Positions 32,665 to 44,351 of a stretch of DNA of 64,000 nt are shown here, piece after piece. Under the pieces are notes generated by a model. It ran no database searches. It was not told the DNA's origin and saw nothing but the letters and a program-made list of their open reading frames with translations. Source of the stretch: Thereva unica. Its lineage: Eukaryota > Arthropoda > Insecta > Diptera > Therevidae. The DNA is taken from the NCBI GenBank assembly GCA_949987705.1, contig OX465281.1, forward strand, positions 136,634,876 through 136,698,875, given 5' to 3'. Both the position numbers and the translations under genes were made by a program. Numbering within the stretch: the first letter of the stretch is position 1; each line of letters starts with the position of its first letter.

Positions 32665-33360
32665 GGAGGCATCCAGCTTACAGTCGCACATAAACAATCC
32701 CATTTTACTTGATGAGTTGGTCCAGAAATTGCCAGCCGCCATAAAATTAAATTGGGCAACTTATGCGGCGAACTACGATGAGACAAATATTGCCATATTT
32801 TCTGAATGGTTAAACAATGTAGCTAAAGCCGCAAGCACCGTCGCACAAGTGATACCAGATGTACGAAGTGACAAACGACACAAAGCAGAGGCCACAATGT
32901 ATACGCATGCAAACACTCACCTAGCAAGGCAAACATGTACTTTATGTCACCAACAATATGAACTAGTTGATTGTGTTGCGTTCAAAGAAAAAACCTATAA
33001 AGATTGGTGGGATTTCATAAGCTACAACAAAATATGTAAAAGGTGTCTTACGAAACATAAGTTTGGGCTTTGTAAAAACGATAAAACTTGCGTTGTAGAC
33101 GGTTGCCCCATCAAGCATCATCCGTTGCTACATAAGCAAAAAATCACCAGTGCAACAGTATCATGTAGAACAAGTACTGAATCGACTGTCTTATCGCAAA
33201 TAGTACCTATAAAGAGTATTTAGTACAGAAAAACAAATTCATACCTTTGCCTTTTTAGATGATGGTTCATCAGTCACTTTAATAGAAGAAAGTCTTGCGA
33301 ATGAATTAGAACTCCCGGAGAGTATGAAAATTTATGTTTGAGGTGGACAGGTGATTACTT
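32665..33360 (+). pseudogene. BEL/Pao Gag C-terminus and protease fragment
   Basis: The frame from about 32653 has ASSLQSHINNPILLDELV and KLPAAIKLNWATYA, typical of Pao Gag, followed by a Cys/His-rich block (CTLCHQQYEL; ICKRCLTKHKFGLC; GCPIKHHPLLH) that is the distinctive knuckle of this group. It stops at 33223; a protease piece follows in another frame with FLDDGSSVTLIEESLA (DDGS as the active site) around 33255-33300. Dead. Confidence 0.78.
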
Positions 33361-33479
33361 TACGAGGGAAAAATTATTATACAAGAGATATGGCGGTCAG
33401 GCGTTGAGTGGAACGAAGGAGTACCAAAGCAGATTTTCGAGAAATGAAGAAAATGGGTCAAGTGTCTGAAAAGTATTGA

Positions 33480-34193
33480 AGACTTACAAATACCACGGCA
33501 TTATTTTTGTGGTAGAAAGGCGAAACAAATAAGTGATGCAATACAACTGCACGTCTTCACAGATGCAAGCGAAGACGCATACGCGGCTGTGGCGTATCTC
33601 CGCTACAAAGATAATTATGGCGCATATTGCTCAATAGGCAATGCCAAGGCAAGAGTGGCTCCACTTCAACCAATCTCGGTACCTATAATGGAATTGCAAG
33701 CAGCTCTGCTAGGAGCTAGGCTTGCCAAGGACATAAATGAAGGACATGATCTAAATATTAAAAATAAAGTTTTCTCGTCTGATTCACAAACAGTTTAGTT
33801 GTGGTTGAGATCCGATACCAAAAATTTCAAGCAATTTGTAAAATATTGAATTGGTGAAATATTGGAACTCACTGAAGTATGTACATGAATGGAGATGGGT
33901 ACCTTCAAAGGAAAACGTAGAAGACGAAGCTACCAAAAATCAGAAATTAGAGGTGTCCTCAGGCGCAAAATGGTTTCATGGGCCAGCATTTTTAAAACAA
34001 AGCCAAGACAAATGGCCATTGCCAAGAGAACCCACCGTGCGCCAAACTCAAGGCAAAGATAGAAAGCCGTAGTAATGCACCACAACATCGAAGAACCAAT
34101 TATCGACATCAAAAGATTCTCAAAGTGGCAAAGACTACTAAGAACGATGGCATACGTCTTAAGGTTCATTCATAACATCAAGTTAATAGCATA
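33480..34193 (+). pseudogene. BEL/Pao RT-RNase H region fragment
   Basis: Starts near LQIPRHYF and continues as LHVFTDASEDAYAAVAYLR, the aspartyl start of the Pao RNase H-like block, then VPIMELQAALLGARLA and FSSDSQTV. Stops at 33796, 33846 and 33886 and frame changes break it. The polymerase active site is missing. Confidence 0.75.
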
Positions 34194-34237
34194 AGGAACG
34201 AGCACTCACTCATGAAGAGCTTCAGGACGCTGAGACC

Positions 34238-35141
34238 GTGCTTTTCGGCATAGCCCAACAAGAGGCGTACCCACAAGAAACTATTGCGCTCAAACGACGC
34301 CTAACCCTTCCGGCACAAAGTTCTCTTCTTTCCTGTTCACCTTATCTCGATGATAAAGGCCTTTTAAGAATCCGAGGAAGAATAGACAAAGCCACAGTCG
34401 TTCCATTCGATTCCAGACACCCTATAATAATTCCGAATAAAAATTCTATTACATCCCTGTTAGTTTTCTTTTATCATTGCAGATACCCCCACATGAGTCA
34501 CGAAACTGTAGTGAATGAGGTTCGTCAGCGTTTTTATATTCCAAGATTACGAACCGTCTTAAAGAACATAATAAGCAATTGCCAACAATGTAAAAACGAC
34601 CGAGCAAAGCCGACGATTTCAGAAATCAGAACTCATCGTAAACTCACGTCCGCTTACATACGTGCCGCTTAGCTGCAACGATGACGAAGCATTAACACCA
34701 AACCATTTTCTACTAGGTTCATCCAATGGCGCAAAGGCACCAGGTTTGTTTGATGACACAGACTTGCTACTACGAAAGAATTGGGGGTTGGTGCAAAGAG
34801 TCGCCGACCTCTTCTGCAAAAGATGGATCATCGAATACTTACCAACACTCACCAGACGAACAAAGTGGTTTAATCCTGTGCAACCAATTAAAACAGAAGA
34901 CATAGTCGTCATTGTGGATGAAAACGCACCACGCAATTGCTGGAGAAAGGGTCGAGTAATCCAAACTTTCCCCAGAAAAGATGGACAAGTAGGGAAGGTT
35001 CTCGTGAAAACTAACTAGGGTGTATACGAACGACCAGCCACAAAACTCGCCAGACTAGATTTATGCGCCGAAAGTGAGGGTAAAGCTACACAAGAAATTA
35101 TGCAGTTTACCGAGGAGGAACATGTTGGCGGCGCAAAGTAG
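34238..35141 (+). pseudogene. BEL/Pao integrase: zinc-binding part fused to C-terminal part
   Basis: ORF 34238-34672 has the Pao blocks LLRIRGRIDKA and HPIIIPNKN and the H-H-C-C zinc site (FFYHCRYPHMSHETVV ... NCQQCK). It then joins directly, with a frame change near 34665, to the C-terminal domain (LTPNHFLLGSS; KRWIIEYLPTLTRRTKW; APRNCWRKGRV). The catalytic core with DDE is lost by internal deletion. Confidence 0.78.
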
Positions 35142-35440
35142 GCAGGTGCCACTGTAGGTATTCTTAATTAACACGACTGTCACCAGATTTTAGAAGGACA
35201 TAGAAGGTGACGCAAGACAGAATTTTTAAAGCCTGAAAATATTGGTTTGAGAAAAATAGCAAACGAATTGTATTTTTCCAAGTTGTTAAAAATGAATGTT
35301 GAAATGTTGTTGACAAATAAAATAATTAACAAACGTTAACAATATTTAGTTTATAATATTGCTCGCTGAGGAAACTAAAGTGTGTCGCTAAAGCTGTCAA
35401 AATAAAGACCGAATATTCCGGAGCAACGAAGTATTCAACA
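35123..35440 (+). repeat. 3' LTR of the BEL/Pao element
   Basis: Starts TGTTGGCGGC and ends TTCAACA, so the tips are TGTTG/CAACA inverted. It directly follows the polyprotein end and contains AATAAAG near 35400. The right end abuts the truncated LTR of the next element. Confidence 0.65.
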
Positions 35441-35755
35441 GCAGTTTATGTAGACTTAATATAAAATTCAATTATTCCCACATTTTTATTTGTTAACTCG
35501 GTTTTATATTTCATAATTTTCTTAATTCAGCAGTAATTAGCTTTGTTCAAAACTTGTAATAAAAAAACTCATGTCAACAATTTTAACTTTAGGTATATAA
35601 TTTCCATTTTATAAGAAAATCAGTTCTTACTGAGCATTCGTCAACGGAGATTGAAATTAAAATTTTAAATAAAGCTAAATATTTTCGTTAACCGAAGTTT
35701 TTGTTTTTATTCGTTGTTGTTTCTTTTGTCTTGCAAAGTATTGCAAGACCATTAT
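35441..35755 (+). repeat. 5' LTR (truncated) of the errantivirus-like element
   Basis: Matches the 3' LTR end at 57250-57565, from the TTTATGTAGAC word onward, including AACTTGTAATAAAAAAACTC and TTGCAAAGTATTGCAAGAC. The left part is missing; the BEL LTR takes its place. Confidence 0.75.
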
Positions 35756-35773
35756 TGGCGTGGTCGGTAGGAT
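35756..35773 (+). other. Primer binding site of the errantivirus-like element
   Basis: TGGCGTGGTCGGTAGGAT starts directly at the LTR end, with the TGG expected for a tRNA CCA tail; the primer tRNA may be of the Ser type, but this is a guess. Confidence 0.5.
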
Positions 35774-36113
35774 CACGGTGACGATCCTCGTGAAATAAAT
35801 TTTATTTTTATTTTACCTTGAGTGAAAGTGTAGTGAAAACTTCAAAGGAAAATTGAAGAAGCATCCGAGGGAATATTGGAAAACTTCACCCACCCAGCGA
35901 GAGGAAATCGAGGGAATTTTGGATCGGCGAGTTTCAACTTTTTGCACCAGTGAACCTAATATAATGACAATGACAACTCTCCTCACTTTTGTGGCATTCA
36001 TGTAGTAGGTATTGAATTTTTTCTTTTCTATTAACTTTTCCTATCCATGAATAATAAAAAATAAGCTCAAACCAAAAACTTAACCATATTCAGTTAAAAG
36101 TACCTTTTCAAAT
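35774..36113. other. Leader of the errantivirus-like element
   Basis: Untranslated leader between primer site and gag. No separate gene. Confidence 0.5.
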
Positions 36114-37500
36114 TTGTTTGGTCGACTAAGTTCTGAAAAATTAAATAGTGATTTGGAACAACTCGAAAATATCTATCATAGTTGTTTAGACATAAGCGTT
36201 AATCCTAATCGTGAAAATATTAATTTTGCCCCAAGTTGCTCGAATAACTCAAAGTCAGACATAATTAAAGGTGAAATTATAGCCCATTACAGTGATATTT
36301 TAGACGAAGACTCAGTGAACTCAGATAGTGCTAGGGTGCCGTTAAATATGGCAACAAATAATTCTAACAATGACGCATCCGTCGTCGCTACAAGTGTTTT
36401 TAATTCCTTAAGAATCCCTGACGCAGTTAAAGACTTACCCTCATTTGACGGGAATCCCAGACTTTTCCACGATTTCATATATCATTGTAGAAGAAATCTT
36501 GTCCCTAGTTATCAAAAAGATGGCACTCTTTATGGTAAAATCCTCCTAAAAGCCATTAGAAACAAAATTGATGGACGAGATCCTGAACATGTACGGGACT
36601 CCGTTAGAGTGGGAACAAATAAAGAAAAATTTAATCTTACATTATTCTGACAAACGGAATGAAACCTCTCTAATTAAAGACCTACACAGTCAAAAAACTC
36701 AACAAACCCTTAGAAAAATTCTACAGCGAAATTATAGAAATACAAGCTACCATGTATAATAATATTCAAATTCACGAGATAGATCCGAACGTGATAATAG
36801 CTAAAAGAGATTTGTACCAAGGAATGTGCCTTAATATAGCCTTAACAGGCCTAAGAGAACCCATTGGATCAACAATCCGGGCAATGCAGCCAAATATTTT
36901 AGCCGAGGCATTCTCCTATTGCATAAAAGAACAAAATATATTTTATGCAAAATCCACAGTACCCCATCAAAGTGCTAATAAAACCAGCTTTTCAGGATTT
37001 CCTTCAACACAGTTCACCAAGCGAAACAATTTATTCCACCACGCTTTCATTCTAACCCGCAGATAAAATCGCCCCAGTATTCTTACCCCAGGTTCGATTT
37101 TTCTCCGCCCCAATAGACATTCAGGCCATCTCACAACTACCCTAATTCACAACCGAAGCCCAATTTCGGACAATTAAACCAAAATTTCGCACCAAGAAAT
37201 CAATTCAATCAGTTCAGACCTTCAGCACCTAATCCAATTAACCGGCAGAATCTTCCAAAACCCGAGCCGATGGACACCAGCTCTGGCGCAATACGCACCC
37301 GAGACAGAGAACACAGTTCCAACCACCCGACCCGGATGCAATAAGGCACCGAATTTTACAAGTAAGGAATTGTTCTACCTGAACGAACAAGACCCTCCTT
37401 TTTACCAAGATAACAACTATTCAGACTATTACTACACTAACTTAGACAGATATTACAACAACTACCCAGACGCACAAGACCCGAACGATACCAGCTAACA
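36114..37500 (+). pseudogene. Errantivirus-like Gag
   Basis: Clear capsid blocks: an ATG at 36349 (MATNNSNND), then LPSFDGNPRLFHDFIYHCR, KILLKAIRNKIDGR. Frames change near 36570 (EWEQIKKNLILHYSDKR) and near 36740 (LYQGMCLNIALTGLREPIG). From about 37070 to 37500 the sequence codes a Pro/Asn-rich tail in broken frames. The FDGNP motif marks the gypsy/errantivirus capsid. It assembles RNA particles; here broken by at least three frameshifts. Confidence 0.78.
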
Positions 37501-39223
37501 AGAACCTATAGAAGAAGCCGAACCAAAGGAAGAAAATTTTCAAACTTCAGCCTCGACGAACCAATCGAACACATAGAAATTAACATACATGATCACTCTC
37601 TCCCATATATCAATATCTCATCTCCATACAAAACCCCGCTAAAATTTTTAATAGACACGGGAGCTTCCTTCTTTTATAACCCCCGAGTATGTAAACCCTA
37701 ATTACCTCATTAAAAGCGAAATTATTACCGAAATATTGGACAAGTTAGGTAAAAGTATGTACTTTTCCACATTAGATTTAGCTTGCGGTTTCCATCAAAT
37801 AGAAATGGATCCGCGAGACATCCAAAAAACAGCATTAACCGTCGAGGGTGGGCATTACGAATACGTTCGAATGCCATTCGGATTAAAAAATGCTCCCCAA
37901 CGTTCCAGCGAGTAATGGACAACGTGCTGGGCGATGTCATAGGGAATATTTTTGTGGTATACTTAGACGACATCATCGTTTTTTCTACATTGTTACAAGA
38001 ACACTGTGAAAACCTCAGAGCAGTCTTCAAGAAATTACAAAAGGCCAACCTTAAAGTCCAATTGGACAAATCTGAATTCCTCCATAAGGAAATTTCATTC
38101 ATATATCATACATATCATGACATGACATATCGTGCCTACAGAGGGAATCAAACCAAATCCCGATAAGATAATGGCCATAAAGAATTTCCCCATCGCTCGG
38201 ACACCTAAAGAGATCAAATCGTTTTTGGGGTTATTAGGGTACTATCGAAAATTTATTAGGGATTTCGCAAAGATCACAAAACCCATGACGGAATGTCTTA
38301 AAAAGGGTAAAGCCATTGACTTCAACGACAGGTATATTACAGCCTTCGAAACATGTAAAGATATTCTCATGAACGACCCTATTTTACAGTATCCAGACCT
38401 CTCCAAAGAATTTATCTTGACTACCGATGCTAGCAATTTCGCTATTGGTACAGTGCTATCGCAAAGCACAATAGGGAGCGATAAGCCCATATGCTACGCT
38501 AGCAGAACCCTGAACGACTCTGAAACCAACTATTCAACGATTGAAAAAGAACTCTTGGCAATCGTTTGGGCTACTAAATATTTTCGCCCCTACCTATTCG
38601 GACGACGCTTCCAAATAGTCACCGATCACAAACTCTTGACCTGGCTGATGAGTCTGAAAGAACCAAATTCCAAACTTGTCAGGTGGCGGCTAAAGTTGGA
38701 AGAATTCGATTACCAGATCGTTTAGAAAAAAGGCTCCCAAAACAGCAACGCGGATGCATTGAGCCGAATACGTATCAATGACGCGAAAGAAAGAATAGAA
38801 ATCCATTCCAGCGAATCAAAAACATTCTCCCCAAGAATGCAAGTATCAACAGTGCACTCTGCTGAGGAAGACCTAGATGACGGTATACCTATAGCAGAAA
38901 GACCCTTGAATGAATTCAACATCCAACTAGTCCTTCAGTTATCACATAAAAAACCCCCATTTCGACCGAAACCCTTTCAGAAACAAACAAAGCAAAACCA
39001 TTAGATTGCCTTCTTTCAACGAAGACAAGAAGTTATCAAGAAATACCTTCCACCGAATAAATTAATCGCAGTTTTCACCGACGACGCTATTTTCGGGACA
39101 GTGCAAGAAGTATACTCTAAACCAGGGTGGCCCAAACGGTCGATCGCGATCGACCGGTCGATCTTTCGATGTTTTTCAGTCGATCGTCGTAGTCAAAATT
39201 AAAAAAAAAATTTTTAATTAATG

Positions 39224-39560
39224 GGGCCCTTTTAGACGAGCGGACACCGATCAGACAAAACTTAACTGTCATCGTTAATTCTGTTTTGAAGCCCGGTGGA
39301 GTATCGGCTGAGCATTTACACGGGCGGACACCAACAAACGAAAATTGTCAAAGATGTCTAATAAAATTTCAAAACTTCATGGCTTGCTGTTCTGAACAAC
39401 AATAACAACGCAGAAACTGTCAAAATGTCCGTTCACAGTTCGCTGAAAGTGTCCATAAAAAATGTCGGCCCTCCCCATCGTGCAATCTCATCCTTTTCCC
39501 TAAGCACCCAGTTCGTTCGTTCGTTTTGTCTGTTCGGTGTCCGCCCGTGTAAAACGAGGC
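39224..39560. mobile_element. Likely MITE inside the hAT left end
   Basis: Imperfect inverted ends of about 27 bp, with CGAGCGGACACC at left and the complement of CGGGCGGACACC at right; a third copy of the word lies inside near 39317. A flanking ATG on both sides may be the duplication. Ends are less certain than for other MITEs here. Confidence 0.6.
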
Positions 39561-39839
39561 ATGTCAATTTTTTCAGCGAACACAACTGAATTTTCATCCA
39601 AAAATTATTCGTTTAAAAAAAGCATGGCACACTACGTGTTTTTATCTCAGTTCACTTGACTGTGGTTCATTAAAGTTCTGTAAAACACACAGAGGAATAA
39701 AGTAAAGTTGTATTTGCTTTGATATGTAAGTAAAATAAACATAAATCTACAGAAGACCGAAATGTCTAGCATTGGTGCAACATATATGTGAAACTTTTTA
39801 ACAATAACAATTGACGTGAAATAAAACATCTTTTGGGTT

Positions 39840-41612
39840 TGAGTTTTTATTCCAAGTGCATACTGAACAAAAAAGGAAATCTAGAGCGACATTAGAACAC
39901 CAATCACAAAAATTATGAAAGTGATTTTCCGCAAAAATCTGAGAAGCGTAGAATTCAGTTAAAAATACTGAAAAATCAACTTGAAAACCAACAATCTATG
40001 TTTACCAGGCCGCACATACAGTCCAAAGCAGCAACAGTAGCTTCATTTCGAATAAGTTTTCTTTTAGCTAAACATAAAAAACCTTTTAGTGACGGTGAAC
40101 TGGTAAAAGAGGCTTTTATAGAAAGCGGAGAAGTTTTATTTGCTAATTTTAAAAATAAGTCGGAAATTATGTCAGCTATTAAAGATGTGCAACTTTCACG
40201 TCAATCTGTTACAAGAAGAGTTGAAACTATGGGAATTGATTTGATTCAAAAACTCAAACAGGACATCACTGAATGCAAATACTTTTCACTCCAGTTTGAC
40301 GAATCAACCGATGTAATTGATATCGCACAACTATGCATTTATATAAGAATGAGTTTCGCTCATATGACTTCAAAGGAAGATCTTTTAGCAATTCTTCCAC
40401 TAAAAGGCAATACTCGTGGTGAAGACATTTATTGCGAGTTTATTAAATTTGTGGAAAAATTACCATTACCATTGTATAAACTTGTATGTGTAACAACAGA
40501 TGGTGCTCCCGCCATGATGGGCCGGCTAAACGGTTTTGTGGCTCTTTGTCGAAAAAATGATGACTTTCCAGACTTTGTATCGTTTCATTGTGTTATACAT
40601 CAGCACGCGTTGTGTGCAAAAATGCTGAATATGAAGGAGGTTATGGATATTGCTTTTAAAATAGTTAATTCAATACGTTCGAGAAGCTTACAGCGACGCG
40701 ACGTCTTTTTAAAATTCAGTTAGAAGAAAATAAGTCAGAACATTCTGATCTGCTATTGCACACAGACGTCAGATGGCTGAGTCGTGGGAGATTTTTGGAA
40801 AGATTTCAAGATTTACTACCAGAAATTACACAATTTTTACATTCAAGAGGAGACAAATATGACCAATTATCGAACGCAAAATGGCTTCATAATTTAGCCT
40901 TAGATGTTACAAACCACCTGAATAAACTTAATCTGGAACTTCAAGGAAAAAACAGAACTATTACTGAATTATTAAGCTCCATAAATGGTTTTAAATCAAA
41001 ATTATTACTTCTGAAATCGCAGTTGTCAGCAAAAGATTTAAAAAACTTTACAAGTTTAAAAGCAGTATCAGAAAAGCTCAACGTTAATACAACATTTGAT
41101 GACTATATTGCAGAGATTGAAAAAATTATCAATGAGTTTGAAAATCGTTTTCAAGATATTAAAAAAGTAGAGCCAATTCTGATGTTCATGTCATTCCCTT
41201 TCGGAAATCAGGATTTTGAAGTAATATCTTCAAAAATAGCTAGTTTTTTTGATATTGATTTTTCAAAAGTAGAAAATGAAATTATGGCCCTTAATTCTGA
41301 TATTTTTATAAAAGCAAGAGCTTCTGAAAATAGTTATTGGTCGTTGCTACATGAATATAAATATCCATGTTTAAGAGGTATTGCTTTGCAATTGACCGCG
41401 TACTTGCTTCCACCTATCTTTGTGAATCGGCATTTTCTCATATGAAAATAATAAAATCGAAATACCGCAGCACCCTTACAGATGAACATTTAAAAATGTG
41501 TCTACACTTAGCAGTGACCAGTTACGTGCCATCGTTTGACCAGCTTACTGACAACATGCAATGTCATGCGTCAACATCTAAGGACAAATATTCAGTTCTT
41601 ATTAAAAATTAA
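39840..41612 (+). pseudogene. hAT transposase (GTF2IRD2/ZBED-like type)
   Basis: The N-terminal part has a zinc-finger remnant (NLERH then NTNH) with a TAG at about 39892. The frame then runs through FPQKSEKRR, RISFLLAKHKKPFSDGE (a hallmark of this hAT group), the catalytic D in LQFDESTDV, TDGAPAMMG, and CVIHQHALCAK, to a stop at 40723. A second frame from 40756 has TDVRWLSRGRFLERF and a third (41367-41612) the dimerisation domain FAIDRVLASTYLCESAFSHM. It carries at least one early stop and two frameshifts, so it cannot act. It belongs to a group that has given rise to domesticated proteins. Confidence 0.87.
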
Positions 41613-42830
41613 TATGTAATATTTATGATTATGAACCGAATAAATTATAAATATTCCGAAAAATTTACATTAATTTTTAGTCGATCTTGCATTCTAATTT
41701 TCAGATTGGGTCGATCTTCATCAAGAAAAGTCTGGCCACACCTGCTCTAAACACTTCGCGAGAGGGGAAATGTTTAGACTAATTAGATGCAAAGAGTATG
41801 TCAAAGACTTCATTGAAGAAGACCAATAAGACGTTATAATTACAGACTACCATACCAAAAGCAACCACAGGGGCATAAACGAAACCTTGCTACACTTAAA
41901 GAGAGAAGTTTACTTCCCTACTATGAAAGATAAAATAACGAAAATTATCGATAATTGCGAAATCTGCCATTTAATGAAATATGATAGGAAACCGACAAAA
42001 TTAAAATTCCAGGTCACTGAAATTCCAGAGAAGAAATTCTTACCAATATGGACAAATTCTCCAAATTCGGTGCAGCATACGTTCTAGCAAGAAATAGCAT
42101 AACAATGGTCAAGTGTCTTCAGCACTTCATCAGCCTTCACGGCATACCCCAAAAAATAATTTCAGACCAAGGGGCTGAATTCAATTTTTTAATTTTCAAA
42201 GACTTTTGTGAACAATACAATATCACACACCACATAACTTCATTCCAGCAAACAACCAGTAACGCACCCGTGGAAAGGATGCACTCGACTTTAACCGAAA
42301 TATACCGGATCATATTCAACCAAAAGAAAAACAAAGAGCACGAAGACATACTTAATGAGACTATGACGACCTGCCACAACTCCATACATTCAGCCACTAA
42401 GATAACGCCGTTTGAACTCTTCTATGGAAGACCCTATGACTTAGGAAATAGTATTAGATTTAATAACAAACATGAATATTTACGTAAACTAAATGAGTTT
42501 AAACAAAATTTATTTGAAAAGATTAAATAACAAGTAGAAAGCCAGGTACAAAAAAATATAGAGAAACTGAACAAATATAGAGTAGACCCACAAGGGACAC
42601 CTGAGGGAAACGTAGTTTATAGAAAAGAAAATAGGCGTAATAAGTTGACTCCTAGGTTTAGTAAACATAAAGTTAAAATTGATAAAGATATAGCAATAAT
42701 TACCGAAAAAAATCAAAAAATACACAAATCTAAGATCAAAAATAAACTTAAATTTCGGGATGCTAGCCACTAATGGACAGAAACTTGAAGTAACAGACCT
42801 GACCAAAGTCTAGTAATAACAAGTCTTTCA

Positions 42831-43133
42831 TCTTCATACAAAAATTTCCGACCGTTGATTGTGTGCGTGCATATATGAACATCACTGCTGAGCAAAACTC
42901 AACGCATACTTCGTGAATTCAGCGAGACAAAGCCAGATTCTGTCTTTACGGTAAAGTATGCAGAACAGAAAAGGAAAGATAATTGAATCAGCTGTCAAAA
43001 TTGAAATCATCAAAACAAACGAGCAAATATGCACAAACACATCAACATTATCCCTATAGAAACTCATAAAATTTTCCGACTTATGATTGTATTCCAGCGC
43101 GTATACAAATGTTGCATTCTCTCTCTGATAGCC
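42831..43133. other. Junction between errantivirus pol and gypsy 2
   Basis: No gene. The stretch near 42838-42890 (AAAAATTTCCGACC then TTGATTGTGTGCGTGC) resembles 43068-43110 (AAAATTTTCCGAC then TTATGATTGTATTCC), an apparent old internal repeat. It may be part of the LTR of gypsy 2. Confidence 0.35.
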
Positions 43134-43802
43134 TGACATCGTCGGTCGAAGCCCATAACATAGCATGTTCCCTTTCTTCGCCACGCACACACCCATCAAG
43201 AGAGTGACGTAAGGAAAGAAGAGAAATAGTCAGTCAGTCAGTCGAGTCAAGTTGGAAACGGCGAAGCTAGAGCGCGCGAAGTTGTCAAGTAGATAAGTCC
43301 AAGTTTAACAGTTTTTTGTAATTAGTTTTAGGGCCGGTTTCACAGTGCGAACTTAAGTTTTGCTTAAACTTAAGTAAATTGCCTCACTTAAGTGTAACTT
43401 AAGTCAAATTCCGTTTCACAGTGCAATTTTTTCTTCTTCTTACTATTATATTTGTTTCTTACGGCGGCACTTCAATATTGTATATTATGAACTTACAATA
43501 GCCGAACTTTACATGTAAAATTTTCTTTTAATCGCGTTTTCCTTGAAATGTACTGGAATCAACTGACATTTGAATTTTCTATGCATTCTGATTTAAGCAA
43601 AACTTAAGTCTAGAGAAATGCCTACTTAAGTTACACTTAAGTATATTTTAAGTAGCGACTGTGAAACAGGCATCCATACTTAAGTATAACTTAAGTTAAT
43701 TTTTATACTTAAGTTCGCACTGTGAAACCGGCCCTTAGTTTTCTTTTGTGAATAAACGTTAGCAAAAGGAACTGAAAGCTTTTTAATAGCAAAGAACCCA
43801 CA
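43134..43802 (+). repeat. 5' LTR of gypsy element 2 (contains a MITE)
   Basis: Starts near TGACATCG and ends ACCCACA just before the primer site TGGTGTCAGAAG at 43805, which fits a tRNA-Leu-type primer. A 404-bp MITE sits inside (43331-43734). GTGAATAAACG near 43748 is the likely poly(A) signal. The exact left end is uncertain. Confidence 0.6.
43331..43734. mobile_element. 404-bp MITE with TTA target site
   Basis: Inverted ends start GGGCCGGTTTCACAGTGCGA, flanked by TTA at 43328-43330 and 43735-43737. The inner part iterates ACTTAAGT, a palindrome, many times near both ends. Harbinger-type by target site. It lies in the LTR of gypsy 2. Confidence 0.93.
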
Positions 43803-44351
43803 AATGGTGTCAGAAGTATTAAATAAACCGATAAAACCATGTGAAGTACAGTAAAACTAAATACCAGAAGATTTAAAGAAAAAAAAGTAAAATTGTGAAA
43901 ATTAAAGCAGACAGTACCAAAGACAAAAAAAAACGTAAAAAAAATAATAATAAGAGTACAGCAAAGAAATCGTCGAAAATTTTTTGCTGCATCATCAGTG
44001 AACAACGGCGCACCTAACACAGCAACAGCAGCAAGTGCACCGCTACAACGGAACCAAGAGAAGTTTACTTATAATTCATTGCCACTACTCACACGCATTT
44101 TTTTTTTTTTTTTCAGAATAAAATATTGCGAACAAATGTTACGTACGATAAGCAAAATATGGAAAATTTTAAAATTTAAGATTTTAGAAAAGTTTATGTT
44201 AATAGAATTTTTAAATAATTTATAGATGAGATTTGACGAATTATTATATTTCAGTTAGATTTAATTAGAGTAGTAGAGATTTAATTAACTATAGGAAAAT
44301 TTTAATTATTTCGGCACACTATAAATTTTAAATACGCATACTTGATGATTC
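43803..44351. other. Leader of gypsy element 2
   Basis: Primer site at 43805 followed by an A-rich leader with (AAT)n and a T-run at 44098-44112; no supported gene. Confidence 0.5.

Larger units (their letters stand above)
32657..35440 (+). mobile_element. Degenerate BEL/Pao LTR retrotransposon
   Basis: Contains Gag/zinc-knuckle remains, a protease piece, RNase H-like sequence, integrase parts and a 3' LTR (35123-35440). The 5' LTR, most RT and the integrase core are missing. The order matches Pao/BEL polyproteins. Confidence 0.78.
39123..41744 (+). mobile_element. hAT transposon with perfect 8-bp target duplication
   Basis: Ends CAGGGTGGCCCAAAC and, inverted, CAGGTGTGGCCAGAC. The 8-bp duplication CTCTAAAC is at 39115-39122 and 41745-41752. 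CGATCGACC-type words are repeated at the left end and GTCGATCTT at the right, probably binding sites. It carries its own transposase gene and lies in the pol of the errantivirus-like element. Confidence 0.94.
37501..42830 (+). pseudogene. Errantivirus-like Pol, split by a hAT transposon
   Basis: A protease motif FLIDTGAS near 37650 is followed by a deletion. RT resumes with [26 protein letters not shown], and the catalytic VYLDDIIVFS near 37965. RNase H ([22 protein letters not shown]-like [10 protein letters not shown]) extends to a stop at 38723. The linker is cut at 39122 by the hAT element. Integrase resumes at 41753: HTKSNHRGINE and CEICHLMKY (zinc site), D in SDQGAEF and E in NAPVERMHST, to TAA 42530, with a part between the zinc site and the second D shortened near 42040. 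Beyond 42530 a decayed tail runs to about 42830. Confidence 0.82.
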
